DNA of 64,000 bases, from the NCBI GenBank assembly GCA_038243995.1, contig JBBRTV010000003.1, forward strand, positions 124,001 through 188,000, written 5' to 3'. Origin of the DNA: Scleromatobacter sp038243995. GTDB taxonomy: Bacteria > Pseudomonadota > Gammaproteobacteria > Burkholderiales > Burkholderiaceae_C. The notes beneath the pieces were generated by a model. The model was not told the origin of the DNA. It saw nothing but the letters and a program-made list of their open reading frames with translations, and made no database searches. The number at the start of each line of letters is the position of its first letter. Positions within the stretch are counted from its first letter, which is position 1. A program made the translations under genes and the position numbers. Below, piece by piece: positions 19,304 through 26,215 of the stretch.

Positions 19304-20860
19304 ATGAACTCCCCCGTCATCCCCATCGCCCTGGCCCGGCCCGACGCCGAGGCCGCGGTGCCCGTCCCGGCCGCGCTCGCCGGCGACGGCCTCGGCTGCC
19401 ACGGCGGCAACGCGCAGATGCACGCCGCGGCCCGCGCGGCAGGCAAGAGCGAGGTGCTCGACCAGTACGCCGCCGACTATCCGAAGGGCCCGCACGACCA
19501 GCCGCAGAGCATGTGCCCCGCCTTCGGCGCCCTGCGCGTGGGCCTGCGCATGCGGCGCACCGCGACCATCCTCAGCGGCTCGGCCTGCTGCGTCTATGGC
19601 CTCACCTTCACCTCGCACTTCTACGGCGCGCGGCGCAGCGTGGGCTACGTGCCCTTCAACAGCGAGACCCTGGTCACCGGCAAGCTGTTCGAGGACATCC
19701 GCGATGCCGTGCACGAACAGGCACGGCCGGCGGAGCTCGATGCCATCGTCGTGATCAACCTGTGCGTGCCGACCGCCAGCGGCGTGCCGCTGCGCCTGTT
19801 GCCCAAGGAGATCGACGGCGTGCGCATCATCGGCGTGGACGTGCCGGGCTTCGGCGTGCCGACGCATGCCGAGGCCAAGGACGTGCTGGCCGGCGCGATG
19901 CTGAAATACGCCCGCACCGAGGCCGAACGCGGACCCGTGCAGGCACCGCGCGGCGGCGTCAGCGACAAGCCCACGGTCACGCTGCTCGGCGAGATGTTCC
20001 CGGCCGACCCGGTGGTGATCGGCCGCATGCTCGAACCCATGGGGCTGGCTGCCGGACCGGTGGTGCCGACACGCGAATGGCGCGAGCTGTATGCCGCGCT
20101 CGATTGCGCCGCGGTCGCCGCCATCCATCCGTTCTACACCGCCAGCGTGCGCGAGTTCGAGATCGCGGGGCGACGCATCGTCGCCTCCGCGCCTGTCGGA
20201 CACGACGGCACCGAGGCCTGGCTGCAAGCCGTCGGCGGCGCCTGCAACATTCCCCAGGCCGACATCGACGCCGCGAAGAACCGCGTGCTGCCCGCCATCC
20301 GCGGGGCGCTGGCCGCCCTGCCGATCAGGGGGCGCATCACGCTCTCCGGCTACGAGGGCTCGGAATTGCTCGTCGCGCGCCTGCTGGTGGAAAGCGGCGC
20401 CGACCTGCGCTACTGCGGCACCGCTTGTCCGCGCACGGCGTGGAACGATCCGGACCGCGACTGGCTCGAGGCGCACGGCGTGCACGTGCAGTTCCGCGCC
20501 TCGCTCGAACAGGACCTGGCCGCGTTCCATGAATTCCGTCCCGATCTCGCGATCGGCACCACGCCCGTCGTGCAGGCCGCCAAGGAAGCGCGCACGCCGG
20601 CGCTCTACTTCACCAACCTGATTTCGGCACGCCCGCTCATGGGGCCGGCCGGCGCGGGCTCGCTGGCGCAGGTGATCAACGCGGCGATCGGCAACCGGGC
20701 GCGCTTCGACCAGATGAGCGACTTCTTCGGCGAGACCGGAACGGGAGACCGCGCGGGCGTCTGGAGCGAGGTGCCGCGGCTGCGCCCCGAGTTCCGCGCG
20801 GACACCCGTCGCCAGGTCGCGAAGCTCGCGCGCAAGCGCAAGTCGGAGGAGATCACATGA
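19304..20860 (+). CDS. bchY: Chlorophyllide reductase subunit BchY
   Basis: A 518-aa NifD-like catalytic subunit of COR, about the usual length. The N-terminal extension is Ala/Pro rich. Conserved cysteines are in LGCHGGNAQM, SMCPAFGALRVG and SACCVYGLTFTSHFYGARRS, of which some ligate the 4Fe-4S cluster shared with BchZ. It follows bchX after 15 bases. Its last codon overlaps the ATG of a 26-codon micro-ORF that leads into bchZ. Confidence 0.95.
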   Translation: MNSPVIPIALARPDAEAAVPVPAALAGDGLGCHGGNAQMHAAARAAGKSEVLDQYAADYPKGPHDQPQSMCPAFGALRVGLRMRRTATILSGSACCVYGLTFTSHFYGARRSVGYVPFNSETLVTGKLFEDIRDAVHEQARPAELDAIVVINLCVPTASGVPLRLLPKEIDGVRIIGVDVPGFGVPTHAEAKDVLAGAMLKYARTEAERGPVQAPRGGVSDKPTVTLLGEMFPADPVVIGRMLEPMGLAAGPVVPTREWRELYAALDCAAVAAIHPFYTASVREFEIAGRRIVASAPVGHDGTEAWLQAVGGACNIPQADIDAAKNRVLPAIRGALAALPIRGRITLSGYEGSELLVARLLVESGADLRYCGTACPRTAWNDPDRDWLEAHGVHVQFRASLEQDLAAFHEFRPDLAIGTTPVVQAAKEARTPALYFTNLISARPLMGPAGAGSLAQVINAAIGNRARFDQMSDFFGETGTGDRAGVWSEVPRLRPEFRADTRRQVAKLARKRKSEEIT

Positions 20861-20937
20861 GGACGCACGGCCGGCCGCGGGGCGCACGCCCGCGTGTCCA
20901 GAACCGGGTGCGCGAAGCGCCCGTCACGGGAGCCTGA
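20857..20937 (+). CDS. Micro-ORF (26 aa) bridging bchY and bchZ
   Basis: ATGA overlaps the bchY stop and opens 26 codons to a TGA at 20935, just 4 bases before the bchZ ATG. The peptide starts MRTHGRPRG and is very basic. A second micro-ORF with the start MSTHGRPKG overlaps the bchZ stop at 22375. DNA at the two starts matches at 24 of 29 positions, which is unlikely by chance. It could be a translated coupling peptide or a vestige; the call as a gene is tentative. Confidence 0.3.
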   Translation: MRTHGRPRGARPRVQNRVREAPVTGA

Positions 20938-20941
20938 GCCC

Positions 20942-22378
20942 ATGTATGTACTCGACCACGATCGCGCCGGCGGCTACTGGGGTGCTGTATACGTCTTCAC
21001 GGCCATCAAGGGCCTGCAGGTGATCATCGACGGTCCGGTCGGCTGCGAGAACCTGCCGGTGACCTCGGTGCTGCACTACACCGACGCCCTGCCGCCGCAC
21101 GAACTGCCCATCGTCGTCACCGGGCTCGCGGAGGAGCAGCTCGGACGCGAAGGCACCGAAGGCGCGATGAAGCGTGCGCACGCGGTGCTCGATCCAGACC
21201 TGCCGTCGGTAGTCGTCACGGGCTCGATCGCCGAGATGATAGGCGGCGGCGTCACGCCGGAAGGCACGACGATCCAGCGCTTCCTGCCGCGCACGATCGA
21301 CGAGGACCAGTGGCAATGCGCCAACCGCGCGATCTACTGGCTGTGGCAGCAATACGGCCTGCGCAACGTGCCTGCGCGCGTGCGCGCCGAGGGCGAGAAG
21401 CCACGCGTCAACATCATCGGCCCGAGCTACGGCATGTTCAACGGCCCCAGCGACGTGGCCGAGATCCGCCGGCTCGTGCAGGGCATAGGCTGCGAATTGA
21501 ACATGGTGTTTCCGCTCGGCAGCCACGTGGCCGACGTCGCGCGCCTGGTCGAGGCGGACGTGAACATCTGCATGTACCGCGAGTTCGGACGCCTGCTGTG
21601 CGAAGGGCTGGAACGCCCTTACCTGCAGGCACCGATCGGGCTGCACAGCACGACGGCCTTCCTGCGCAAGCTCGGCGAGCTGACCGGCCTCGATCCGGAG
21701 CCGTTCATCGAGCGTGAGAAGCACACCACCATCAAGCCCGTGTGGGACCTGTGGCGCTCCGTGACGCAAGACTTCTTCGGCACCGCGAGCTTCGCCGTCG
21801 TCGCCGGCGCCACCTACACGCGCGGCCTGCGCCACTTCCTCGAAGACGAGATGGGCCTGCCGTGCAGCTTCGCGGTGCCGCGCGTCCCGGGCGCGAAGAC
21901 CGACAACGCCGCGATCCGCGCGTTGATCGCCACGAAGCCGCCCCTGGTGATGTTCGGCAGCGTCAACGAACGCATGTACCTGGCGGAGGCCAGCGCGCAA
22001 GGCCCGATGCGCCCGAGCTGGATCCCGGCCTCGTTCCCGGGCGCGATCATCCGCCGCGCCACCGGCACGCCATTCATGGGCTACGCCGGCGCCACCTATG
22101 TCTTGCAGGAGGTCTGCAACGCGCTGTTCGACGCGCTGTTCCACATCCTGCCGCTCGGCACCGATCTCGACCGCGTCGAGCCGACGCCGGCGCGCCTGCA
22201 CCGCGAAATGGCATGGGACGACGATGCGCGCGAACAGCTCGAACGCATCGTCGACGCGCAACCGGTCCTGGTGCGCATCTCCGCCGCGAAACAACTGCGC
22301 GACCGTGCGGAACAGCGCGCTCGCCGCGAAGGACTTGACCGCGTGCACGTCGCGCTGGTCGAGGTGGGCGTTGCATGA
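20942..22378 (+). CDS. bchZ: Chlorophyllide reductase subunit BchZ
   Basis: A 478-aa NifK-like subunit of COR. The N-terminus MYVLDHDRAGGYWGAVYVFTA is followed by IDGPVGCENLPVTSVLHYTD, with a cluster-ligand Cys, and YREFGRLLCEGLERPYLQAPIG-type sequence near 200-220 (split here to stay short). The start at 20942 has an ACGGGAG ribosome binding site; a 16-codon longer frame is not needed. With bchX and bchY it makes the complete COR set, so the organism makes bacteriochlorophyll a. Confidence 0.95.
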   Translation: MYVLDHDRAGGYWGAVYVFTAIKGLQVIIDGPVGCENLPVTSVLHYTDALPPHELPIVVTGLAEEQLGREGTEGAMKRAHAVLDPDLPSVVVTGSIAEMIGGGVTPEGTTIQRFLPRTIDEDQWQCANRAIYWLWQQYGLRNVPARVRAEGEKPRVNIIGPSYGMFNGPSDVAEIRRLVQGIGCELNMVFPLGSHVADVARLVEADVNICMYREFGRLLCEGLERPYLQAPIGLHSTTAFLRKLGELTGLDPEPFIEREKHTTIKPVWDLWRSVTQDFFGTASFAVVAGATYTRGLRHFLEDEMGLPCSFAVPRVPGAKTDNAAIRALIATKPPLVMFGSVNERMYLAEASAQGPMRPSWIPASFPGAIIRRATGTPFMGYAGATYVLQEVCNALFDALFHILPLGTDLDRVEPTPARLHREMAWDDDAREQLERIVDAQPVLVRISAAKQLRDRAEQRARREGLDRVHVALVEVGVA

Positions 22379-22464
22379 GCACGCACGGCCGCCCCAAGGG
22401 CGAATTCACCGCAAGGCGACGCGACTGCCCTCGTATACCCTGCCGCGCGGGTCCAGCGCGGTGA
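22375..22464 (+). CDS. Micro-ORF (29 aa) following bchZ
   Basis: ATGA overlaps the bchZ stop and opens 29 codons to a TGA at 22462, 33 bases before pufB. It begins MSTHGRPKGEFTARRRDC, paralogous at its start to the micro-ORF after bchY. It is basic, with two Cys in the C-terminal half. It is too short to judge by codon use. It occupies the place where some purple bacteria carry pufQ, but I see no similarity to PufQ. Confidence 0.3.
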   Translation: MSTHGRPKGEFTARRRDCPRIPCRAGPAR

Positions 22465-22497
22465 CGGCCATACGGCCACTTCTCAAGGAGTTCATAC

Positions 22498-22647
22498 ATG
22501 GTTGACGATCCGAGAGGCTCGCTATCCGGCCTCACAGAAAGGGAAGCACAGGAGTTCCACAGCATCTTCATCAAGAGCTTCGTGGGTTTCACGTTGATCG
22601 CCATCGTTGCCCACATTCTCGTGTGGCAATGGCGGCCGTGGCTCTGA
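22498..22647 (+). CDS. pufB: Light-harvesting 1 beta subunit PufB
   Basis: A 49-aa antenna polypeptide. SGLTEREAQEFHSIFIKSF is followed by a single transmembrane helix with the bacteriochlorophyll-ligating H39 (IVAHILVWQWRPWL at the end). H21, also conserved in the family, is present. AAGGAG lies 8 bases before the ATG, an optimal ribosome binding site expected for a highly expressed antenna gene. No separate promoter is visible in the 120 bases after bchZ, so it depends at least partly on superoperon transcription. Confidence 0.96.
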   Translation: MVDDPRGSLSGLTEREAQEFHSIFIKSFVGFTLIAIVAHILVWQWRPWL

Positions 22648-22859
22648 TCGCCGTCGACGCCGCCCTGGCGCCGACGGACGACCACGGGTCGTTGAACGTG
22701 ACATTCGTGACGGCTTTCATCGCCATCCTGGCCATCGCGCTGGTCTCCCAGTCGCTGATGCTGAAGTGGCGGCCCTGGTTTCCCGGGGCGGAGAGCGAGA
22801 AGTCGTTGATAGGCGGCGTGAGGGCGGCGGTCAGCTCCTTCATGTCGCTGTTGATCTGA
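22629..22859 (+). CDS. PufB-like protein without histidines, between pufB and pufA
   Basis: The frame from ATG 22629 (GTG 22623 also possible) to TGA 22857 encodes 76 aa with over 90 percent GC3, so it is coding. Residues 24-45 form one transmembrane helix ending LMLKWRPWFPG. Aligned on WRPW, residues 26-51 match PufB 24-49 at ten positions (F, F, I, A, V, L, W, R, P, W). Q41 replaces the bacteriochlorophyll ligand H39 and N23 replaces H21. A 25-residue amphipathic C-terminal extension follows (ESEKSLIGGVRAAVSSFMSL). It overlaps pufB by 19 bases and lacks its own ribosome binding site, suggesting coupling; pufA follows after 12 bases. It is probably a diverged pufB duplicate acting as a structural LH1 or RC-LH1 component. 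Confidence 0.75.
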   Translation: MAAVALIAVDAALAPTDDHGSLNVTFVTAFIAILAIALVSQSLMLKWRPWFPGAESEKSLIGGVRAAVSSFMSLLI

Positions 22860-22871
22860 GGAGTTCAGAGC

Positions 22872-23057
22872 ATGTGGAAGATCTGGTTGCTGTTCGACCC
22901 GCGCCGGGCGCTGGTCGCATTGTTCGTGTTCCTGTTCGTGCTGGCATTGCTGATTCATTTCATCCTGCTGAGCACGAACCGCTTCAACTGGCTGGACGGC
23001 GGGTCGAAGGCCCAGGCCGCCGCCCAGATATCGCCGATGCCTGCCCCCAAGCAGTAG
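22872..23057 (+). CDS. pufA: Light-harvesting 1 alpha subunit PufA
   Basis: A 61-aa antenna polypeptide with the classic N-terminus MWKIWLLFDPRR, a single transmembrane helix with the ligand H29 (LALLIHFILLST), and the RFNWLDG motif. The C-terminal tail is Ala/Gln/Pro rich and longer than the membrane part needs. GAGGAGTTCAGAGC before the ATG supplies the ribosome binding site. With PufB it forms the LH1 ring around the reaction centre. Confidence 0.96.
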   Translation: MWKIWLLFDPRRALVALFVFLFVLALLIHFILLSTNRFNWLDGGSKAQAAAQISPMPAPKQ

Positions 23058-23148
23058 GACGCGATCCCCACGCGGTGGACGAGACCGTCGGCCCGCTGGC
23101 CGGCCTCGCTCCATCGCGCACCGAATCCACCTCCGGAGGAGATGCGAC

Positions 23149-23973
23149 ATGGCCATGCTCAGCTTCGAGCGCAAGTACCGGGTCCGCGGCGGAACCCTGC
23201 TCGGCGGAGACCTCTTCGACTTCTGGGTCGGGCCGTTCTATGTCGGCTTCTTCGGCGTCACGACCGCGTTCTTCGCGCTCGTCGGCACGCTCCTGATCGT
23301 GTGGGCCGCCTCCCAGGGCCACACCTGGAACCTGTGGCAGATCAGCATCGCCCCGCCCGACCTCAAATACGGCCTGGGCATGGCGCCGCTGATGCAAGGC
23401 GGCTTGTGGCAACTGATCACGATCTGCGCAACGGGCTCTTTCATCTCGTGGGCGCTGCGCGAGGTCGAGATCTGCCGCAAGCTCGGCATGGGCCTGCATG
23501 TACCGGTCGCATTCGGCTTCGCGATCCTCGCCTATGTCAGCCTGGTCATCGTCCGGCCCATGCTGCTCGGCGCCTGGGGCTTCGGCTTCCCCTACGGAAT
23601 CATCAGCCACCTGGACTGGGTCTCGAATACGGGCTACCAGTATCTTCACTTCCACTACAACCCGGCGCACATGCTGGGGGTCAGCTTCTTCTTCGCGACG
23701 ACCTTCGCGCTGTCGCTGCACGGCGCGCTGATCCTGTCGTCGACGAACCCGAAGCCGGGCGAAACGGTGAAGACCGCCGAGCACGAGAACACGTTCTTCC
23801 GCGACACGATCGGCTACTCGATCGGAACGCTCGGCATCCACCGGCTGGGCCTGTTCCTCGCGCTGTCCGCGTCTTTCTGGAGTGCGGTCTGCATCGTCAT
23901 CAGCGGGCCCTTCTGGACGCGCGGATGGCCGCAATGGTGGACCTGGTGGCTCAACATGCCGATCTGGCACTGA
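23149..23973 (+). CDS. pufL: Reaction centre L subunit PufL
   Basis: A 274-aa membrane protein with five transmembrane helices. It begins MAMLSFERKYRVRGGTLLGGDLFDFWVGPF, typical of the family (positions 1-30). Helix D carries YNPAHMLGVSFFF with the special-pair histidine, and IGTLGIHRLGLFLAL carries an iron-ligand histidine. GGAGGAG upstream fits the ATG at 23149; a second ATG at 23155 is possible. It binds the QB site and half of the bacteriochlorophyll special pair. Confidence 0.97.
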   Translation: MAMLSFERKYRVRGGTLLGGDLFDFWVGPFYVGFFGVTTAFFALVGTLLIVWAASQGHTWNLWQISIAPPDLKYGLGMAPLMQGGLWQLITICATGSFISWALREVEICRKLGMGLHVPVAFGFAILAYVSLVIVRPMLLGAWGFGFPYGIISHLDWVSNTGYQYLHFHYNPAHMLGVSFFFATTFALSLHGALILSSTNPKPGETVKTAEHENTFFRDTIGYSIGTLGIHRLGLFLALSASFWSAVCIVISGPFWTRGWPQWWTWWLNMPIWH

Positions 23974-24011
23974 CCTGACTCGACAACACCCGCTCACCAG
24001 GAGCCGAGCAC

Positions 24012-25067
24012 ATGGCCGAATATCAAAACCTGTTCACCCGCCTGCAGGCGAACGCGCCCTCGGTGGGCAGCCTCACCATCGGAAGAGACGACCGGGAGCG
24101 CACGCGCGGCATGGCCCACGTGCACCTGCTCGGGCGCATCGGCGACGCGCAGATCGGGCCGATCTATCTCGGCTGGCTGGGTGTCGCGTCGCTGATCTGC
24201 GGATTCGCATGGTTCGAGATCGTCGGCCTCAACATGTGGGCCTCGGTGAACTGGGATCCCGTGCAGTTCGCGCGCCAGCTGCCCTGGCTCGCGCTGGAGC
24301 CGCCGCCGCCCGCCTACGGACTGCACCTCCCGCCCATGAACGAGGGCGGCTGGTGGCTGCTCGGCGGCTTCTTCCTCACGTCTTCGGTGCTGCTCTGGTG
24401 GGCCCGCATGTACCGCCGCGCACGCGCCCTCGGCATGGGCACGCACGTCGCCTGGGCGTTCGCGTCGGCGATCTGGCTGATGCTGGTGCTGGGGTTCATC
24501 CGGCCCGTGCTGATGGGCAGCTTCGGCGAGTCGGTGCCGTTCGGCATCTTTCCCCACCTGGACTGGACGGCGGCGTTCTCGCTGCGCTACGGCAACCTGT
24601 TCTACAACCCGTTCCACATGCTGTCGATCGCGTTCCTCTACGGCTCGACGCTGCTGTTCGCCATGCACGGGGCGACCATTCTCGCCGTCAGCCGCTTCGG
24701 CGGCGAACGCGAGATCGAGCAGATCGTCGATCGCGGCACGGCGTCCGAACGCGCCGCGCTCTTCTGGCGCTGGACGATGGGCTTCAACGCCACGATGGAG
24801 TCCATCCACCGCTGGGCATGGTGGTTCGCCGTGCTGTGCCCGCTCACGGGCGGCATCGGGATCCTGCTGACGGGCACCGTCGTCGACAACTGGTACCTGT
24901 GGTCGGTCAAGCACCACGTGGCACCGTCCTACCCCACCGTGTTCGGCACGGTCGTCGATCCGGCGCTGCCGACGTTGAAGGCGCTGCCGGCAGCGGCACC
25001 GGCCACGCCCGCGGCGTCCCCCGACACGGCCGCGGCACCCGCCCCTTCGACAGGAGCGTCGCAATGA
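24012..25067 (+). CDS. pufM: Reaction centre M subunit PufM with Ala/Pro tail
   Basis: A 351-aa five-helix subunit. It has GPIYLGWLGVASLI, NPFHMLSIAFLYGST with the special-pair His, and MESIHRWAWWFAVLCPLTGG with an iron ligand. The conserved core ends near residue 310 (NWYLWSVKHHVAPSYP). About 40 more residues follow, dominated by Ala and Pro (PAAAPATPAASPDTAAAPAP), which is longer than usual. Its stop overlaps the pufC start (ATGA), so the tail lies right before the cytochrome subunit. Confidence 0.96.
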   Translation: MAEYQNLFTRLQANAPSVGSLTIGRDDRERTRGMAHVHLLGRIGDAQIGPIYLGWLGVASLICGFAWFEIVGLNMWASVNWDPVQFARQLPWLALEPPPPAYGLHLPPMNEGGWWLLGGFFLTSSVLLWWARMYRRARALGMGTHVAWAFASAIWLMLVLGFIRPVLMGSFGESVPFGIFPHLDWTAAFSLRYGNLFYNPFHMLSIAFLYGSTLLFAMHGATILAVSRFGGEREIEQIVDRGTASERAALFWRWTMGFNATMESIHRWAWWFAVLCPLTGGIGILLTGTVVDNWYLWSVKHHVAPSYPTVFGTVVDPALPTLKALPAAAPATPAASPDTAAAPAPSTGASQ

Positions 25068-26143
25068 CCGCGCATCGCCTGGGCCTGCTCGTCGCCGTCC
25101 CGCTGCTGCTTGCCCTTCTCGCCGGCTGCGAGCGCCCCCCTGTCGTCGCCGTCCAGCACGGCTACCGCGGCACCGGCATGGTGGAGCTCTACAACCCGCG
25201 CCTCCTCGCGCAGCAGGCCGACCTGAACGCGGTGCCGGCACCGCAGCCGGTCGCGGCCCAGGACGGCCCGCGCGCGAGCCAGGTCTTCCAGAACGTGAAG
25301 GTGCTCGGCGACCAGAGCGTGGGCGAGTTCACGCGCACCATGGCGGCGATGACGCAGTGGGTCGCCCCCCGGCAGGGCTGCACCTATTGCCACAACCCGC
25401 AGAACTTCGCCGACGACGCGCTCTACACCAAAGTCGTCGCGCGCCGGATGCTCGAGATGACGCGCCATGTGAACGCCGACTGGAAGACGCACGTCGCCGG
25501 CACGGGCGTCACCTGCTATACCTGCCATCGCGGCAACAACGTTCCCGCCGCGACCTGGTTCTCCGCGGTGCCGCAGAATCCGCGCAGCATGGTGGGCAAC
25601 AAGGCTGGCCAGAACGCGCCCGCGGTGAGCGTCGCCTACGCGTCGTTGCCCAACGATCCGTTTTCGCTGTACCTGCTGAACGCCGAAGCGATCCGGGTCG
25701 AGGGCACCACGGCGCTGCCGACGGGCAACCGGCAGTCGATCAAGCAGACGGAGGCGACCTACGGCCTGATGATGCACATGTCGACCGCGCTCGGCGTCAA
25801 CTGCACCTACTGCCACAACACCAACTCCGTCGCGAACTGGACCCAGAGCACGCCGCAACGCGTGACCGCCTGGTACGGCATCCGCATGGCGCGCGACCTC
25901 AACGAGGCCTACCTGCTGCCCCTGACATCGACCTTCCCGGCGACCCGCAAAGGCCCGGGCGGCGACGTGGCCAAGGTCAACTGCGCGAGCTGCCACGAGG
26001 GCGCGTTCAAGCCGCTGTACGGCCAGGCGATGGCCAAGGACTATCCGGGGTTGACCGGTGCGCCCGGGCCGGCGACCGAAGCGGCGACTGCGCCCGGCAC
26101 CCCGGCGAGCGCGCCTCCGGGCCTGCAGGCTTCGGCGCAGTAG
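25064..26143 (+). CDS. pufC: Reaction centre tetraheme cytochrome subunit PufC
   Basis: A 359-aa periplasmic lipoprotein with lipobox LLALLAGC (C22). Four heme c motifs are seen: CTYCH 106-110, CYTCH 151-155, CTYCH 247-251 and CASCH 307-311. Methionines in the preceding helices (for example MLEMTRHVN, LMMHMSTALG) are the expected sixth ligands. It re-reduces the photo-oxidised special pair. The C-terminus is Ala/Pro rich, as in PufM. It is the last gene of the superoperon, followed at once by a strong hairpin. Confidence 0.97.
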   Translation: MTAHRLGLLVAVPLLLALLAGCERPPVVAVQHGYRGTGMVELYNPRLLAQQADLNAVPAPQPVAAQDGPRASQVFQNVKVLGDQSVGEFTRTMAAMTQWVAPRQGCTYCHNPQNFADDALYTKVVARRMLEMTRHVNADWKTHVAGTGVTCYTCHRGNNVPAATWFSAVPQNPRSMVGNKAGQNAPAVSVAYASLPNDPFSLYLLNAEAIRVEGTTALPTGNRQSIKQTEATYGLMMHMSTALGVNCTYCHNTNSVANWTQSTPQRVTAWYGIRMARDLNEAYLLPLTSTFPATRKGPGGDVAKVNCASCHEGAFKPLYGQAMAKDYPGLTGAPGPATEAATAPGTPASAPPGLQASAQ

Positions 26144-26147
26144 GCCA

Positions 26148-26181
26148 CCGACGCGGCGCTGCCCTCCCGGCGCCGCGTCGG
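26148..26181 (+). terminator. Hairpin ending the puf operon
   Basis: A perfect 12-bp inverted repeat, CCGACGCGGCGC (26148-26159) and GCGCCGCGTCGG (26170-26181), with a 10-base loop, begins 4 bases after the pufC stop. No T-tract follows, so it may act as an mRNA 3' stabiliser or a bidirectional barrier against the convergent ATPase gene. Confidence 0.75.
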
Positions 26182-26215
26182 CACCGGGCGCCGCACTGAA
26201 GGCGCGCCGAGCACG

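Noticed and set aside
23074..23131. GGTGGA/TCCACC pairing between pufA and pufL as the mRNA-stabilising hairpin known from Rhodobacter
   Set aside because: The stem is only 6 bp with a loop of about 46 bases, so chance is as likely.
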